A DNA stretch of 64,000 bases, from positions 32,127 to 96,126 of the forward strand of contig JBAQWV010000022.1 of assembly GCA_049299095.1 (NCBI GenBank), read 5' to 3'. Origin of the DNA: JAAEKA01 sp049299095. Its GTDB lineage: Bacteria > Chloroflexota > Anaerolineae > JAAEKA01. The translations under genes and the position numbers were made by a program. Shown here in pieces: positions 25,961 through 34,958 of the stretch (the stretch's first letter is position 1; each line of letters starts with the position of its first letter). Below the pieces are notes generated by a model. That model was not told where the DNA came from. It saw nothing but the letters and a program-made list of their open reading frames with translations, and did not search any database.

Positions 25961-26416
25961 ATGAACAAAGTGGCGTTGTGTTTGCCGCTGCGCGCGGATA
26001 GGCATGTGCTGCTGGGCTGGAAACAGCGCGGCTTTGGCGCGGGCAATCTGGTGGCGTTGGGGGGTAAGCTGCAAGCAGGCGAAAGCGCGGCGCAGGCCGC
26101 GAGTCGCGAGCTGTGGGAAGAAGCGGGCCTGATGGTGGATGTGAGCGATCTGCAACCCGCCGCGCAGCTTGCCTTCCTGTTTCCTGCGCGGCCAGTGTGG
26201 GATCACGCCGCGCAGGTGTTTGTGGTGCGTTGCTGGCAGGGGGAAAGCAAACCCAGCGAAGAAATGGCTCCTCACTGGGTTGCATGGGACGCGTTGCCCT
26301 TTGCTGCGATGTGGGATGACAGCCGTTTTTGGCTGCCGCGCGTGCTGGCGGGCGAGTATGTGCGTGCGACCTACGTTTACGGTGATGCGTTGACGGTGGT
26401 CGCGCAGCATGGCTGA
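25961..26416 (+). CDS. Nudix hydrolase at the end of the ECF operon
   Basis: A 151-residue Nudix enzyme whose ATG directly abuts the ecfT stop codon, so translation is probably coupled. The Nudix box GGKLQAGESAAQAA with RELWEEAG begins near residue 27. The N-terminal LLGWKQRGFGAGNLVALGG and a later WVAWDALPFAAMWDDSRFWLP region resemble MTH1-type enzymes, which hydrolyse oxidised purine nucleotides. Its place in a vitamin-uptake operon suggests either a role on a cofactor-like nucleotide or simple chance clustering. It meets pgm tail to tail, three bases apart. Confidence 0.88.
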   Translation: MNKVALCLPLRADRHVLLGWKQRGFGAGNLVALGGKLQAGESAAQAASRELWEEAGLMVDVSDLQPAAQLAFLFPARPVWDHAAQVFVVRCWQGESKPSEEMAPHWVAWDALPFAAMWDDSRFWLPRVLAGEYVRATYVYGDALTVVAQHG

Positions 26417-26419
26417 CGA

Positions 26420-28057
26420 CTACAAGGATTTGCTGACGATTTCCTGGGCTTCTTCGATGATTTTGTCAAGATGTTGTCTATCTTTGAAGCTTTCAGCATA
26501 AAGTTTGTAGATGTTTTCTGTGCCAGACGGGCGAGCAGCAAACCAACCATTTTCTGTGACCACTTTTAAGCCACCGATGGGGGCATCGTTGCCGGGCGCA
26601 CGCGTCAGCTTGGCCAGGATCGGTTCGCCTGCCAGCGTATTAGCCGTGACGTTCTGGGGTGAGAGTTTGCTGAGCGCGGCTTTTTGCGCAGGCGAGGCGG
26701 GCGCATCAATGCGGGTGTAATACGGGGTGCCGAAGCGTTCAGTAAGCGTGGTGTAATGCTCGCCTGGGTCTTTGCCGGTGACCGCGGTGATCTCCGCGGC
26801 CAGCAGTCCTAGCAACGGGCCATCTTTGTCCGTTGTCCAGACGCGGCCGTTGCGGCGCAGGAAGCTGGCTCCCGCGCTTTCCTCGCCGCCAAAGCCAAAG
26901 CTGCTGTCGAACAGGCCAGGCGCAAGGAACTTGAAGCCGACCGGTACTTCGATTAGCCGACGCCCCAGCTCGGCTACCACGCGGTCAATCATGCTGCTGC
27001 TGACCAATGTTTTGCCCACGCCTGCGGTGGTGGGCCAGTCGGGGCGATGGGTCAGCAGATACTGGATCGCCACGGCCAGGTAATGGTTTGGGTTGAGCAG
27101 GCCATGCGAGCGGGTGACGATGCCGTGACGGTCGGCGTCGGGGTCGTTGCCCCAGGCGATATCGAAATCGTCCTTGAGCCGCACCAGACTCGCCATCGCG
27201 TAGGGGCTGGAGCAGTCCATACGGATTTTGCCGTCGTGATCCACCGTCATGAAACCGAAGGTGGGGTCTACCGCAGCATTGACTACGGTGATGTCTAGAC
27301 CAAAACGGTCGGCCAGCGGCTCCCAGTAGTAGACGGCTGAACCACCGAGCGGATCCACGCCCAGCCGCAGTCCGGCAGCTTTGATCGCGTCCATGTCAAT
27401 GGCGTTGGCGAGATCGGCAATGTAGTCCACGGCGAAATCAATCTCGTGGGTGGTGGGGGCCTTGAGCGCCCGTTCGTAGGGGATGCGCTTGACGTCCGCG
27501 TTGCCGCCGCGCAGCAATGCATTGGCGCGATCCTGCACCCACTTGGTTACGTCGGTGTCTGCGGGGCCACCACTGGGCGGGTTGTATTTGAAGCCGCCAT
27601 CGCTGGGTGGGTTGTGCGACGGGGTGACGACGATGCCGTCGGCCAGGCTGCTGCTGCGCCCCTGATTGTAGACCAAAATAGCCCGCGAGATCACCGGCGT
27701 GGGGGCAAACCCATCGCCGCGCTGGAGGATGGTTTCGACGCCGTTGGCCGCCAGCACTTCGAGCGCGGTGTGTTCGGCGGACGCGGACACGGCATGGGTG
27801 TCCTTGCCCATGAACAAGGGACCGGTGATGCCGGCGCCGGCGCGGTATTCGCAGATGGCCTGCGTGATGGCGAGGATGTGCGCTTCGGTGAAATTGCCGT
27901 CGAAGGGCACGCCGCGGTGACCGCTGGTGCCGAAAGCGACCAGTTGCGTAGGGTCGCTCAGGTCAGGTTGGTTGGCATAATAGGCGGCGATCAGCTTGTC
28001 AACGTTGATCAGCAGGTTGGCAGGAGCCGGTTTGCCAGCGAGGGGACTGATGCTCAT
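26420..28057 (-). CDS. pgm: Phosphoglucomutase (alpha-D-glucose phosphate-specific)
   Basis: This enzyme interconverts glucose-1-phosphate and glucose-6-phosphate, and so supplies the substrate of RmlA and other sugar-nucleotide pathways. The 545-residue product matches the alpha-D-phosphohexomutase form of about 546 residues. It has FGTSGHRGVPFDG near residue 45, the phosphoserine loop VVTPSHNPPSDGG near 140, the metal loop DPDADRHG near 300, the sugar-specificity GEESAGAS and the phosphate-binding RPSGTENIYKLYAES near 515. It is the last gene of a minus-strand group with glpX and the SulP fusion. Confidence 0.95.
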   Translation of the reverse strand: MSISPLAGKPAPANLLINVDKLIAAYYANQPDLSDPTQLVAFGTSGHRGVPFDGNFTEAHILAITQAICEYRAGAGITGPLFMGKDTHAVSASAEHTALEVLAANGVETILQRGDGFAPTPVISRAILVYNQGRSSSLADGIVVTPSHNPPSDGGFKYNPPSGGPADTDVTKWVQDRANALLRGGNADVKRIPYERALKAPTTHEIDFAVDYIADLANAIDMDAIKAAGLRLGVDPLGGSAVYYWEPLADRFGLDITVVNAAVDPTFGFMTVDHDGKIRMDCSSPYAMASLVRLKDDFDIAWGNDPDADRHGIVTRSHGLLNPNHYLAVAIQYLLTHRPDWPTTAGVGKTLVSSSMIDRVVAELGRRLIEVPVGFKFLAPGLFDSSFGFGGEESAGASFLRRNGRVWTTDKDGPLLGLLAAEITAVTGKDPGEHYTTLTERFGTPYYTRIDAPASPAQKAALSKLSPQNVTANTLAGEPILAKLTRAPGNDAPIGGLKVVTENGWFAARPSGTENIYKLYAESFKDRQHLDKIIEEAQEIVSKSL

Positions 28058-28111
28058 GAGAAATCTCCTAAAATAAGGGGCGGATGGTCAGGGAGCTGAG
28101 ATGTGAACGGG

Positions 28112-29248
28112 CTACGGCGCACCATCCAGCGCGCCAGCCGTGTTGAGTACGTTGTAGAGTTCCTGGGCGATCAGGCGTTGACCGGCTTCGTTGGGATGGC
28201 CGACATCCACAAAGAGGACTTGCCCGCTGGCTGCGGCCTGGCGAAAAGCAGGTAAAGGGTCCATAAACAGCCAGCCGCGCCGCGTGGCTTCCTGCCGCAA
28301 GGCGTCCTGATAGCGGACGGCGTCCACCCAGGCACGCGGATCGCGCACGCCGGTTTCCACCTGCCAGCGCATGGGAGCAGGGAACAGCACGACCTGCGCC
28401 CCCGCGGCCTGCGCGCTTTCCTCCAGTTTAATCAGCAGCTCGGTGGTGCGCTGCCAGCAAACTTCGTTGTTGTTGACTTGCCAGTCGGTGGCGCAGGGAA
28501 CGCCGCTGCGAGGGGGCTGGCTGGTAACCCGCTGCACCAGCCGCGCCAACAGGCTGGTGCGGGTGAGCCAGTTTTGGCGTTGGCTCTGCCATCCGAGCGT
28601 GCCCCACAGGTTGTCGGCGGCATCGTTCAGGTGCAGTTGCACGATGACGATGTCGGGTTGCAGGGCGTTGCCGTCGTCCTGTAACCAAAGCAACTCCTGC
28701 CAGGTTCCGTAGCCGCTTACCCCGGCGTTGATTACCTCGAAGTGTTGGGCGGGGCGCAGGGTGGCGAGCAGGCTGGCAAGCTGGGCCGGGTAGGCATCCT
28801 CGCCGCGCAGCCCCCAACCAAAGGTGACGGAATCGCCCAGGGCTAGCAAACGCACTTCACCGGCGGGCTTGGGCTGTGTCACGTCTGGCCCGCGCAGGCC
28901 GAGCGCGTTGGTGCTGATCGGCACCTCGCTGCGTCCAAGCGGCTCCAGCACCTCCTGCGGAAATGTGCCGGTCCAGTTGGCGGCCATGCGGTGATGCAAG
29001 CGGGTGTCGGCGATGTAGAGTGGCTGTTCGCCAGTAGGCGCGGTCAGGGTGACGCCGTCCTCCGGCTGCTGTGTGGCGGGTAAATCGTTCAGGCTGGCTT
29101 GCAGGTTCACCACGCCCAGGCCGTTGGCGATACGTACCAGTGCTTCAGCCAGCAGTAGGCCGATCAACAACGAGATTGTGATGATGGCGAGGGTTTTGAG
29201 CCAGCCGCGGCCAGCCGACGGCGTTTTTTTTGTCTCCAATGCGTGCAT
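28112..29248 (-). CDS. SGNH/GDSL hydrolase, membrane-anchored
   Basis: A 378-residue esterase-like protein with an N-terminal membrane helix (about 19-40), so the enzyme domain is outside the cytoplasm. The family blocks are block I LLALGDSVTFGWGL near 135, the Gly block INAGVSGYGTW, the Asn block QLHLNDAADN and the catalytic Asp-His pair in VDVGHPNEAGQRL near 350. Such enzymes remove acyl groups from polysaccharides or lipids. A Cys pair (VPCATDW and NEVCWQ) could form a disulfide. It lies between glpX and pgm, 27 and 54 bases apart. Confidence 0.87.
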   Translation of the reverse strand: MHALETKKTPSAGRGWLKTLAIITISLLIGLLLAEALVRIANGLGVVNLQASLNDLPATQQPEDGVTLTAPTGEQPLYIADTRLHHRMAANWTGTFPQEVLEPLGRSEVPISTNALGLRGPDVTQPKPAGEVRLLALGDSVTFGWGLRGEDAYPAQLASLLATLRPAQHFEVINAGVSGYGTWQELLWLQDDGNALQPDIVIVQLHLNDAADNLWGTLGWQSQRQNWLTRTSLLARLVQRVTSQPPRSGVPCATDWQVNNNEVCWQRTTELLIKLEESAQAAGAQVVLFPAPMRWQVETGVRDPRAWVDAVRYQDALRQEATRRGWLFMDPLPAFRQAAASGQVLFVDVGHPNEAGQRLIAQELYNVLNTAGALDGAP

Positions 29249-29275
29249 ACGGAAGAACCTTTGCAGCCAAACGGC

Positions 29276-30298
29276 TTATCCCTGTTCAGCGTCGGGCGTC
29301 CACGCCAGAAGGTGGGTGGTTTGGATCAGGCGGCGGGTGCCGGTTTCGGCCCGCAGCACCAGCGAGTTAGTTGCTGCTTCTCGTCCATGCAATTGCACAC
29401 CGCGCAGCAGCAGGCCGTCGGTGATGCCGGTGGCGGCAAAAAAAATCTGGTCGCCCTTCACCATTTCGTCACTGGACAGGATGCGCTGGGTGTCTAGCCC
29501 GGCTGCGCGTACTTCGGCTGCTTCATGCTCGCTTTGTGGCGCAAGACGGCCCAACATGCGGCCGCGCAGCGCCTTGACTGCGCACGCGGCGATTACGCCC
29601 TCGGCTACGCCACCCGTGCCCATCAACAGGTCTACACCGCCGCCCGGATAGGCAGCCATCAGCCCGCCGGCAATGTCGCCGTCGGAACGCAGCAACACGC
29701 GCGCACCCGCGGCGCGGATTTCTTCAACCAGATCCACATGACGGGGCCGGTCGAGGACGAAAACCACCAGATCGCGTACGGGCTTGTGCTTGACGCGCGC
29801 CACCAGTGCCAGCGTCCAGGCGGCGGGTGCATCCAGACATTCCGGCACCAGCGCCTCGGCAGCATCGTGGTCTACTACGATTTTTTCCATGTACACCGCG
29901 GGCGCGGGTGACCACATGCTGTCACGCGGGGCGAGGCCGAGCACGGAAATAGCGTCGGAATAGCCGAGAGCCAACCGTCGTCGCCCATCAATCGGGTCCA
30001 CGACGACATCTACTTGCGGGCCGTGGCCGGTGCCGATGATGGAGCCACCGTCCAGGGGTGAATGGCGGCCCAGCTTGCCCTCTTCACCGATCACGATACG
30101 ACCCTGCATGTCGAGTGTGTTGAGAGCGTGTGCCATGGCTTCCGACGCATCATGATCGGCTTCGTCGGCTTTGCCCAGGCCCATCCAGCGGGTGGCGGCC
30201 AGCGCCGCGGCTTCGGTGGAGCGGACCAGGTCAAGGCCAAGATTGCGCGGCGGTGGTGTAGCCAGGGGTGGGGAGAGGGTTGGCATGAGACTCGTCAT
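29276..30298 (-). CDS. glpX: Fructose-1,6-bisphosphatase class II
   Basis: GlpX removes the 1-phosphate of fructose-1,6-bisphosphate, a key step of gluconeogenesis. The 340-residue product has the early RSTEAAALAATRWMGLGKAD, the metal-binding IVIGEEGKLG, VDVVVDPIDGRRRLALG (the DP-x-D/E-G metal site) and VDLLMGTGGVAEGVIAACA of the family. I chose the ATG at 30298 because it follows GAGG and clears the upstream stop; a TTG 11 codons earlier overlaps the SulP gene. Together with pgm downstream it leads from gluconeogenesis to glucose-1-phosphate for the glycan genes. Confidence 0.92.
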   Translation of the reverse strand: MTSLMPTLSPPLATPPPRNLGLDLVRSTEAAALAATRWMGLGKADEADHDASEAMAHALNTLDMQGRIVIGEEGKLGRHSPLDGGSIIGTGHGPQVDVVVDPIDGRRRLALGYSDAISVLGLAPRDSMWSPAPAVYMEKIVVDHDAAEALVPECLDAPAAWTLALVARVKHKPVRDLVVFVLDRPRHVDLVEEIRAAGARVLLRSDGDIAGGLMAAYPGGGVDLLMGTGGVAEGVIAACAVKALRGRMLGRLAPQSEHEAAEVRAAGLDTQRILSSDEMVKGDQIFFAATGITDGLLLRGVQLHGREAATNSLVLRAETGTRRLIQTTHLLAWTPDAEQG

Positions 30299-30314
30299 GA
30301 AAAACCTCGCTAAA

Positions 30315-32495
30315 TCAGGATTGAAGGTCAACCGCTTCGAGCAGTCCGGCGGCTTCCCACGCGGCCAGACCGCCTTGCAACACGGCGACGTTGGTGAAGC
30401 CGAGCTGCATCAGGGCCTGCGCCGCGCGTGTGCTGCGCCGTCCAGACCGACAAACCAGTACCAGGTTGGTATTGCGCGGCAAAGTGGCCGTTTCTGTCAG
30501 GGTTTTAGAGAGAGGCAGCAGTTGTGCCTGGGGAATGTGGGCGCGGTGGAACTCGCGCGGTTCACGGACATCGAGTAAAACAGGTGGCCGCGCGCTGCGC
30601 AGCGCACTCCACAGATCGCGTGTGTTGATCCAGGTGACAGGTTGGGCACTGCTGCCGGTGGGCCAATCAAAGCCTGACGGCAGGGCTTGCTTGGGCAGGT
30701 TCTGGCACTCCTTGAAGACGCGCACGTCACATTCGTAGATGCAGACCGCAGGGTCGAGTACATGATAAAACAGGCGTGTGATCGCCTCATCATCGTCTAA
30801 AATGTGATCTTCGCCGATCAAGGTGGTGAAACCGGTGGCGGCCATGAACCGCTGAACTGGATCGTGGACGCGCATCAGGAAAACATCGCCGCCCTGCTCG
30901 CGATAACTGCGCAAAACACTTTCCAGCATGTGAATGCCGCTGATGTCAATGCGGGCGACGCCGACCATGCGCAGCAACAAAAAACGCTGTTCGGGGTGGC
31001 GTTGGCGATGATGTACGACGGCCTCCTCAACGTTTGGCGCTGCGCCGAAGTAGATGTCACCGTGAATTTCCAGGATGCCAAGTTGCGGACAAGCAGGACG
31101 CAGCGCATGGCCGTGGCTGTCTGCTTGACGTACAAAGTGCTTGTACTGGGCATCTGGTCCCACAGAAACTACGCGCGGCAGGCTGGTCGTCCAGATATAG
31201 TAGACGAGCGACATCAAGACGCCGGTGAGGACGGCAAATTGCAGCGGCAAAAAGAGCGTTGCTGCCATTGTCGCCAGCATGATGATACGGTCGCCGCGCG
31301 TGCCGTTCCAGATGCGCGCAATCTCCTTTTGGTTGATCATCGAGTAGGCGCTGACAATCAGCAGGCCAGCGATGGCCGTCGAGGGTACATAAACTGCCAG
31401 CGGCGCAAACGCCCAAACGACCGCCAAAACACTGATACCGGCGACAAGACCTGCCACGGGCGTTTGGGCGCCCGCCTCGAAGTTGAGCGCCGAGCGATTG
31501 AAAGAACCGGAAGCAGTAAAGCCACCAAAGAACCCAGAAACTGTGTTGGCCAGACCTTGTCCAATAAACTCTTGATTGCTGTCCAGGCGTTGTCCAGTTT
31601 GTGCAGCCATCACGCGCGCGATGGACATCGCTTCGACCAGGCCTATTGTTGCTACTGCGAGCGCGCCGGAGGAAAGATCGCTGATCAGATTCCAGCGCAA
31701 GGGGGGAATGGTCAGATGAGGCAGGCTGCGCGTTAACGCTGCCAGCACGGAAACCCCCCGCTGATCCAGCTTGAACACCGCCACCAGTACCCCGGCCAGA
31801 ATCATTGCCAGCAGCGGCGCGGGCAGTGTTTTGTTGATCCTCTTGATCACAATGATTGCTACGACGGTGATGATCCCCAGCAGCGTACTGATGATGTGCG
31901 TCTCTGGCGCGTGGACAAAGAGGTTGGTGATGGTGTCAATCAGCGAGGGTGTGCTGGCAAACTTAAGTCCCAACAGCGTGCGTAGTTGCCCGATAATGAT
32001 CAGAATTCCCGCGCCGCCGGTAAAACCGACAATCACCGAGTCGGAAACGAAGTTGACCAGCACGCCCAGCCGTGCGATTCCCATCGCTATCCGCAGCAGG
32101 CCGGCCATGACTGCCAGCAGACCCGCGGCCGAGATATACAGTGCCGTGCCGGGGACAGCAACCGGCAGCAGCACGGAAAAGGTTAACAGCGAGGCGTTAT
32201 TGGTCGGGCCAGAACTAAGCTGGTTGGAAGACCCCCACAGCGCGCCGACAATGGCGGCCAGCACGGAAGTGTAGATGCCCATTTCTGCGGGCAGACCAGC
32301 CAGCAACGCAAAAGCGATGCCTTGGGGTAGCGATACCACGCCAACAGTGAGGCCCGCGATTAAATCGCCGCGCAGGTACTCACGACGATAAGCACGCAAC
32401 ACGCGCAGGGGTTGCAGAAAATAGCCCGGCAACGCACGCAATGCCAGGGGAGGGGTGCGGGGCCAGGAAAATTTACGGGCTACGGTGGCTTGCAT
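30315..32495 (-). CDS. SulP-family anion transporter fused to STAS and rhodanese domains
   Basis: A 726-residue protein. The first 440 residues are a SulP permease with about 12-14 helices and the family's LRGDLIAGLTVGVVSLPQGI entry segment. It takes up sulfate, bicarbonate or another anion. A STAS regulatory domain follows (about 465-580; ARIDISGIHML is its conserved turn). A linker has two Cys residues (YECDVRVFKECQ), and a C-terminal rhodanese domain (about 625-720) has an active-site loop LVCRSGRRSTRAA with the catalytic Cys. Rhodaneses move sulfane sulfur, so a sulfur-anion substrate is plausible. The ATG at 32495 gives a normal N-terminus; an open frame extends 29 codons upstream without similarity. 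Confidence 0.93.
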   Translation of the reverse strand: MQATVARKFSWPRTPPLALRALPGYFLQPLRVLRAYRREYLRGDLIAGLTVGVVSLPQGIAFALLAGLPAEMGIYTSVLAAIVGALWGSSNQLSSGPTNNASLLTFSVLLPVAVPGTALYISAAGLLAVMAGLLRIAMGIARLGVLVNFVSDSVIVGFTGGAGILIIIGQLRTLLGLKFASTPSLIDTITNLFVHAPETHIISTLLGIITVVAIIVIKRINKTLPAPLLAMILAGVLVAVFKLDQRGVSVLAALTRSLPHLTIPPLRWNLISDLSSGALAVATIGLVEAMSIARVMAAQTGQRLDSNQEFIGQGLANTVSGFFGGFTASGSFNRSALNFEAGAQTPVAGLVAGISVLAVVWAFAPLAVYVPSTAIAGLLIVSAYSMINQKEIARIWNGTRGDRIIMLATMAATLFLPLQFAVLTGVLMSLVYYIWTTSLPRVVSVGPDAQYKHFVRQADSHGHALRPACPQLGILEIHGDIYFGAAPNVEEAVVHHRQRHPEQRFLLLRMVGVARIDISGIHMLESVLRSYREQGGDVFLMRVHDPVQRFMAATGFTTLIGEDHILDDDEAITRLFYHVLDPAVCIYECDVRVFKECQNLPKQALPSGFDWPTGSSAQPVTWINTRDLWSALRSARPPVLLDVREPREFHRAHIPQAQLLPLSKTLTETATLPRNTNLVLVCRSGRRSTRAAQALMQLGFTNVAVLQGGLAAWEAAGLLEAVDLQS

Positions 32496-32575
32496 GGCTG
32501 TTTTCAGTGTGTGATCGAAGAATGAACACGATGCACAAATTTTAACATAGCGCAGACAAAACGCCAACACCCTGT

Positions 32576-32604
32576 TTGACAAAGGGGGGAATTTTGTCTA
32601 GAAT
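32576..32604 (+). promoter_or_regulatory. Promoter at the start of the glycan locus
   Basis: TTGACA (32576-32581) and TAGAAT (32599-32604) are 17 bases apart, the best match to the sigma-70 consensus in the window. Transcription would begin near 32611, giving a leader of about 44 bases with GGGGAG before the ATG of the acyltransferase gene. Confidence 0.8.
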
Positions 32605-32654
32605 CGTCACAGGCTCTGTTTTATGTCACCGATCTGTGCTGGGGAGTCCAACTT

Positions 32655-33428
32655 ATGGCCGCACCGACACTCGATGAAACCGTTTCTTTTCCCCTGCATG
32701 ATCAGCCACCTGGCCAGATGCGTGCTGGGGGCGGCCTGTTGCCCAATCTCAGGCTTTACATGGACCGACAAGCAGCGACGCCCGGACGCTATATCTGGGA
32801 ACAGTTGATCATGGCGGCGGCAGGCTGGGTTCCGACAGTCCTCGGCGTGGCGCTGCGGGCTGTGTTGTACCGCTTGATTTTGCACATGGACGGGGTGGCT
32901 GCCATTGAAAGTCACGTCCGGCTGCGCTTTGCCGGTAACATCCGCCTCGGCGCAGGCGCATATCTCGATGAACAGGTCTATCTTCATGCCACTCCCGGCG
33001 GCATCGAGATCGGCGCGGGCAGCTTTGTGATGCACGGCGCGGTGTTGCACGTCTACAACTTTCGCGATCTCCCCCACGCGTTTATCCGCATTGGCCGCGA
33101 CAGCCTGATCGGTGAATACAACGTCCTGCGCGGGCAGGGTGGCATCACGATCGGCGATCGCGTCTATACTGCACCCGGCGCGCAGCTTCTGGCTGTCAAC
33201 CACAATTTCGATGACCCCAGCCGCCCGATGGTAGACCAGGGTATCACAGCTAATGGTATTGTGGTGGAAGATGATGTCTGGATCGGGGCCGGGGCCGTTA
33301 TTACCGACGGCGTGCACATCGGTCGCGGCGCAGTGGTGGCGGCGGGTGCGGTTGTGACTGGTGATGTGCCACCTCAGACGGTGGTTGGTGGCGTGCCCGC
33401 CCGCGTACTCAAGACCATTTCAGCCTGA
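32655..33428 (+). CDS. Hexapeptide-repeat (left-handed beta-helix) acyltransferase
   Basis: A 257-residue acyltransferase of the LbH group that transfers acetyl or another acyl group to a sugar. An N-terminal region of about 80 residues precedes hexapeptide turns from about residue 90 (IRLGAGAYLDEQV, IEIGAGSFV, ITIGDRVY, VWIGAGAVITDGVHIGRGA), ending VVGGVPARVLKTI as in WcaF/CysE-like sugar acetyltransferases. The loop LAVNHNFDDPSRPM carries the catalytic-type His. It is the first gene of the plus-strand glycan locus, behind a strong promoter. Confidence 0.88.
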   Translation: MAAPTLDETVSFPLHDQPPGQMRAGGGLLPNLRLYMDRQAATPGRYIWEQLIMAAAGWVPTVLGVALRAVLYRLILHMDGVAAIESHVRLRFAGNIRLGAGAYLDEQVYLHATPGGIEIGAGSFVMHGAVLHVYNFRDLPHAFIRIGRDSLIGEYNVLRGQGGITIGDRVYTAPGAQLLAVNHNFDDPSRPMVDQGITANGIVVEDDVWIGAGAVITDGVHIGRGAVVAAGAVVTGDVPPQTVVGGVPARVLKTISA

Positions 33429-33461
33429 CGGCTGAGCAGAAAGGTAGTTGGATAGCCTGTC

Positions 33462-34661
33462 ATGACGACACTCTCAGTAGTCATTCCTGCCTTGAACGAA
33501 GAAAGCGGCATCGCTGACATTATGCAGCGTGTGCTGTCTATCCGACCACAACTGCCTGCCGCGGGCGTGGACGCGTTGGAACTGATCGTGGTAGACGATG
33601 GTTCCAGCGATCGCACGGCTGACATTGTGCGCGCCACTGCCGGTGCTACGTTGGTGCAACATCCCGTAAACAAGGGCTATGGCGCGGCGTTGAAGACGGG
33701 CTTTCGCGCGGCCCGCGGCGACTTGCTGGCCTTTCTCGATGCCGACGGCACCTATCCTCCCGAATATTTCCCCAAACTGTGCCAAACGCTGCTTGGTGGC
33801 AACTACGACATCGTGGTTGGCTCGCGCATGGCCGGCGCCGAGAGTGAAATGCCGGTTACGCGGCGCATCGGCAACACGATCTTCGCTACAATGATCAGCT
33901 TGCTCAGCCGCCAGCGCATCACCGATAGCGCCAGTGGTATGCGCGTGTTTCGGCGGGAAACGCTGGAGAAGCTCTACCCGCTGCCGGATGGTCTGAACTT
34001 TACGCCGATCATGAGCACGCGCGCGCTGCACGAGGATGTGCGCATGATGGAAGTAGCGATCCCGTATAGTGAGCGCGTCGGACGTTCCAAGCTGAGCGTG
34101 GTGCGCGACGGCACGCGTTATGTGCAAACGATCACCTGGACTGCGTTGAACTACAACCCTGTGCGTATTCTGGGCGGCTTGGCGCTGCTACTGCTGGGAT
34201 TGGCGGGCATGATTGCCTTGGCGACGCTGGGGATGCGGCTGGCTGGACGCACCGAGCTTAGCTCGCTGGGTGCTTTCGCCCTGTTCGCCATGCTGGTGTT
34301 AATAGTGACCGGGGTCAGTCTGTTTAATTTAGGCGCAACCTTCAACTATCTGGTCGCATTGTTCCACCATCGTCCGGTGAAACAGGGCCTTTTTGGCAAG
34401 CCGATCTTCGATCCGCCGCTGGATCGCCATTTTTGGTGGATGGGCCTGCTTGGCCTGGGGCTGGGCCTGCTGCTTGGCTTGCTGAGCTTGATCCTGGCGT
34501 TGCAGGGCTGGCACGCCGCGCGCATGTGGTTCTACTATTTGTTCAGTGCACTGGCGTTTTTGGTCGGTTTGCAATTCCTGGTATCCTGGGTTTTAATGCG
34601 GGTTCTGGAAGAATTAAGCCAGCGCGACACGTTGACCGCACAGGATTTGGGAACCAAGTAG
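33462..34661 (+). CDS. Glycosyltransferase family 2 with membrane helices (polyprenyl-phosphate sugar synthase-like)
   Basis: A 399-residue inverting glycosyltransferase. The N-terminal GT-A domain has VVIPALNEESGIADI, VVDDGSSDRTADIV, the metal-binding FLDADGTYPPEYFPKL (Asp-x-Asp) and DSASGMRVFRRETLEKLYPL, close to dolichyl-phosphate-mannose synthase and GtrB/ArnC. After residue 225 come four membrane helices. Such proteins place a hexose on undecaprenyl phosphate, which is flipped and then used by GT-C enzymes outside. A candidate flippase and GT-C enzymes occur later in the same locus. Confidence 0.9.
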   Translation: MTTLSVVIPALNEESGIADIMQRVLSIRPQLPAAGVDALELIVVDDGSSDRTADIVRATAGATLVQHPVNKGYGAALKTGFRAARGDLLAFLDADGTYPPEYFPKLCQTLLGGNYDIVVGSRMAGAESEMPVTRRIGNTIFATMISLLSRQRITDSASGMRVFRRETLEKLYPLPDGLNFTPIMSTRALHEDVRMMEVAIPYSERVGRSKLSVVRDGTRYVQTITWTALNYNPVRILGGLALLLLGLAGMIALATLGMRLAGRTELSSLGAFALFAMLVLIVTGVSLFNLGATFNYLVALFHHRPVKQGLFGKPIFDPPLDRHFWWMGLLGLGLGLLLGLLSLILALQGWHAARMWFYYLFSALAFLVGLQFLVSWVLMRVLEELSQRDTLTAQDLGTK

Positions 34662-34958
34662 GCAAGGATACAAGCAGACAAGTAGCATGTAGACACATAG
34701 CCTCAATCTTCGGTTCAAAACATGAAGCCGCTGATGCGGGCTTCGGCAAGCTCAGCCCGCGCCCAAGCGCTCAGCCCGCGTCCAAACGCTCAGCGCGCGC
34801 CCAGCCCATGCCCGGCCCCGCGGCGGCTTTGCAGGGCACTTCGTTCTCTTAGCCGCAACAATTGATTGTCCGGCTCGTGCAATTCAACCAGAAGTCGCAC
34901 ACTACCGTAGAGAAGTAACCTTGTTTCCGTGTCTACTTGCCATCCCTTGGACACAATC
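34662..34958. other. Repeat-rich intergenic stretch before the radical SAM gene
   Basis: About 297 bases without a supportable gene. It contains ACAAGTAGCATGTAGACACA-type short repeats after the GT2 stop, a hairpin GCGGGCT/AGCCCGC (34736-34760) and 19-base tandem repeats (listed separately). Near 34914-34945 lies an inverted copy-like segment of the same AAGTAGACAC type. No promoter stands out. Confidence 0.5.
34751..34804. repeat. 19-base tandem repeat, about 2.8 copies
   Basis: Units CTCAGCCCGCGCCCAAGCG, CTCAGCCCGCGTCCAAACG and a partial CTCAGCGCGCGCCCAG follow each other without gap. The function is unknown. The preceding CTTCGGCAAG gives the look of a common intergenic repeat family. Confidence 0.8.

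Noticed and set aside
30804..31736. 310-codon plus-strand open frame inside the SulP gene
   Set aside because: It is antisense to SulP membrane helices and the STAS domain, with a Gln/Arg/His-rich translation.
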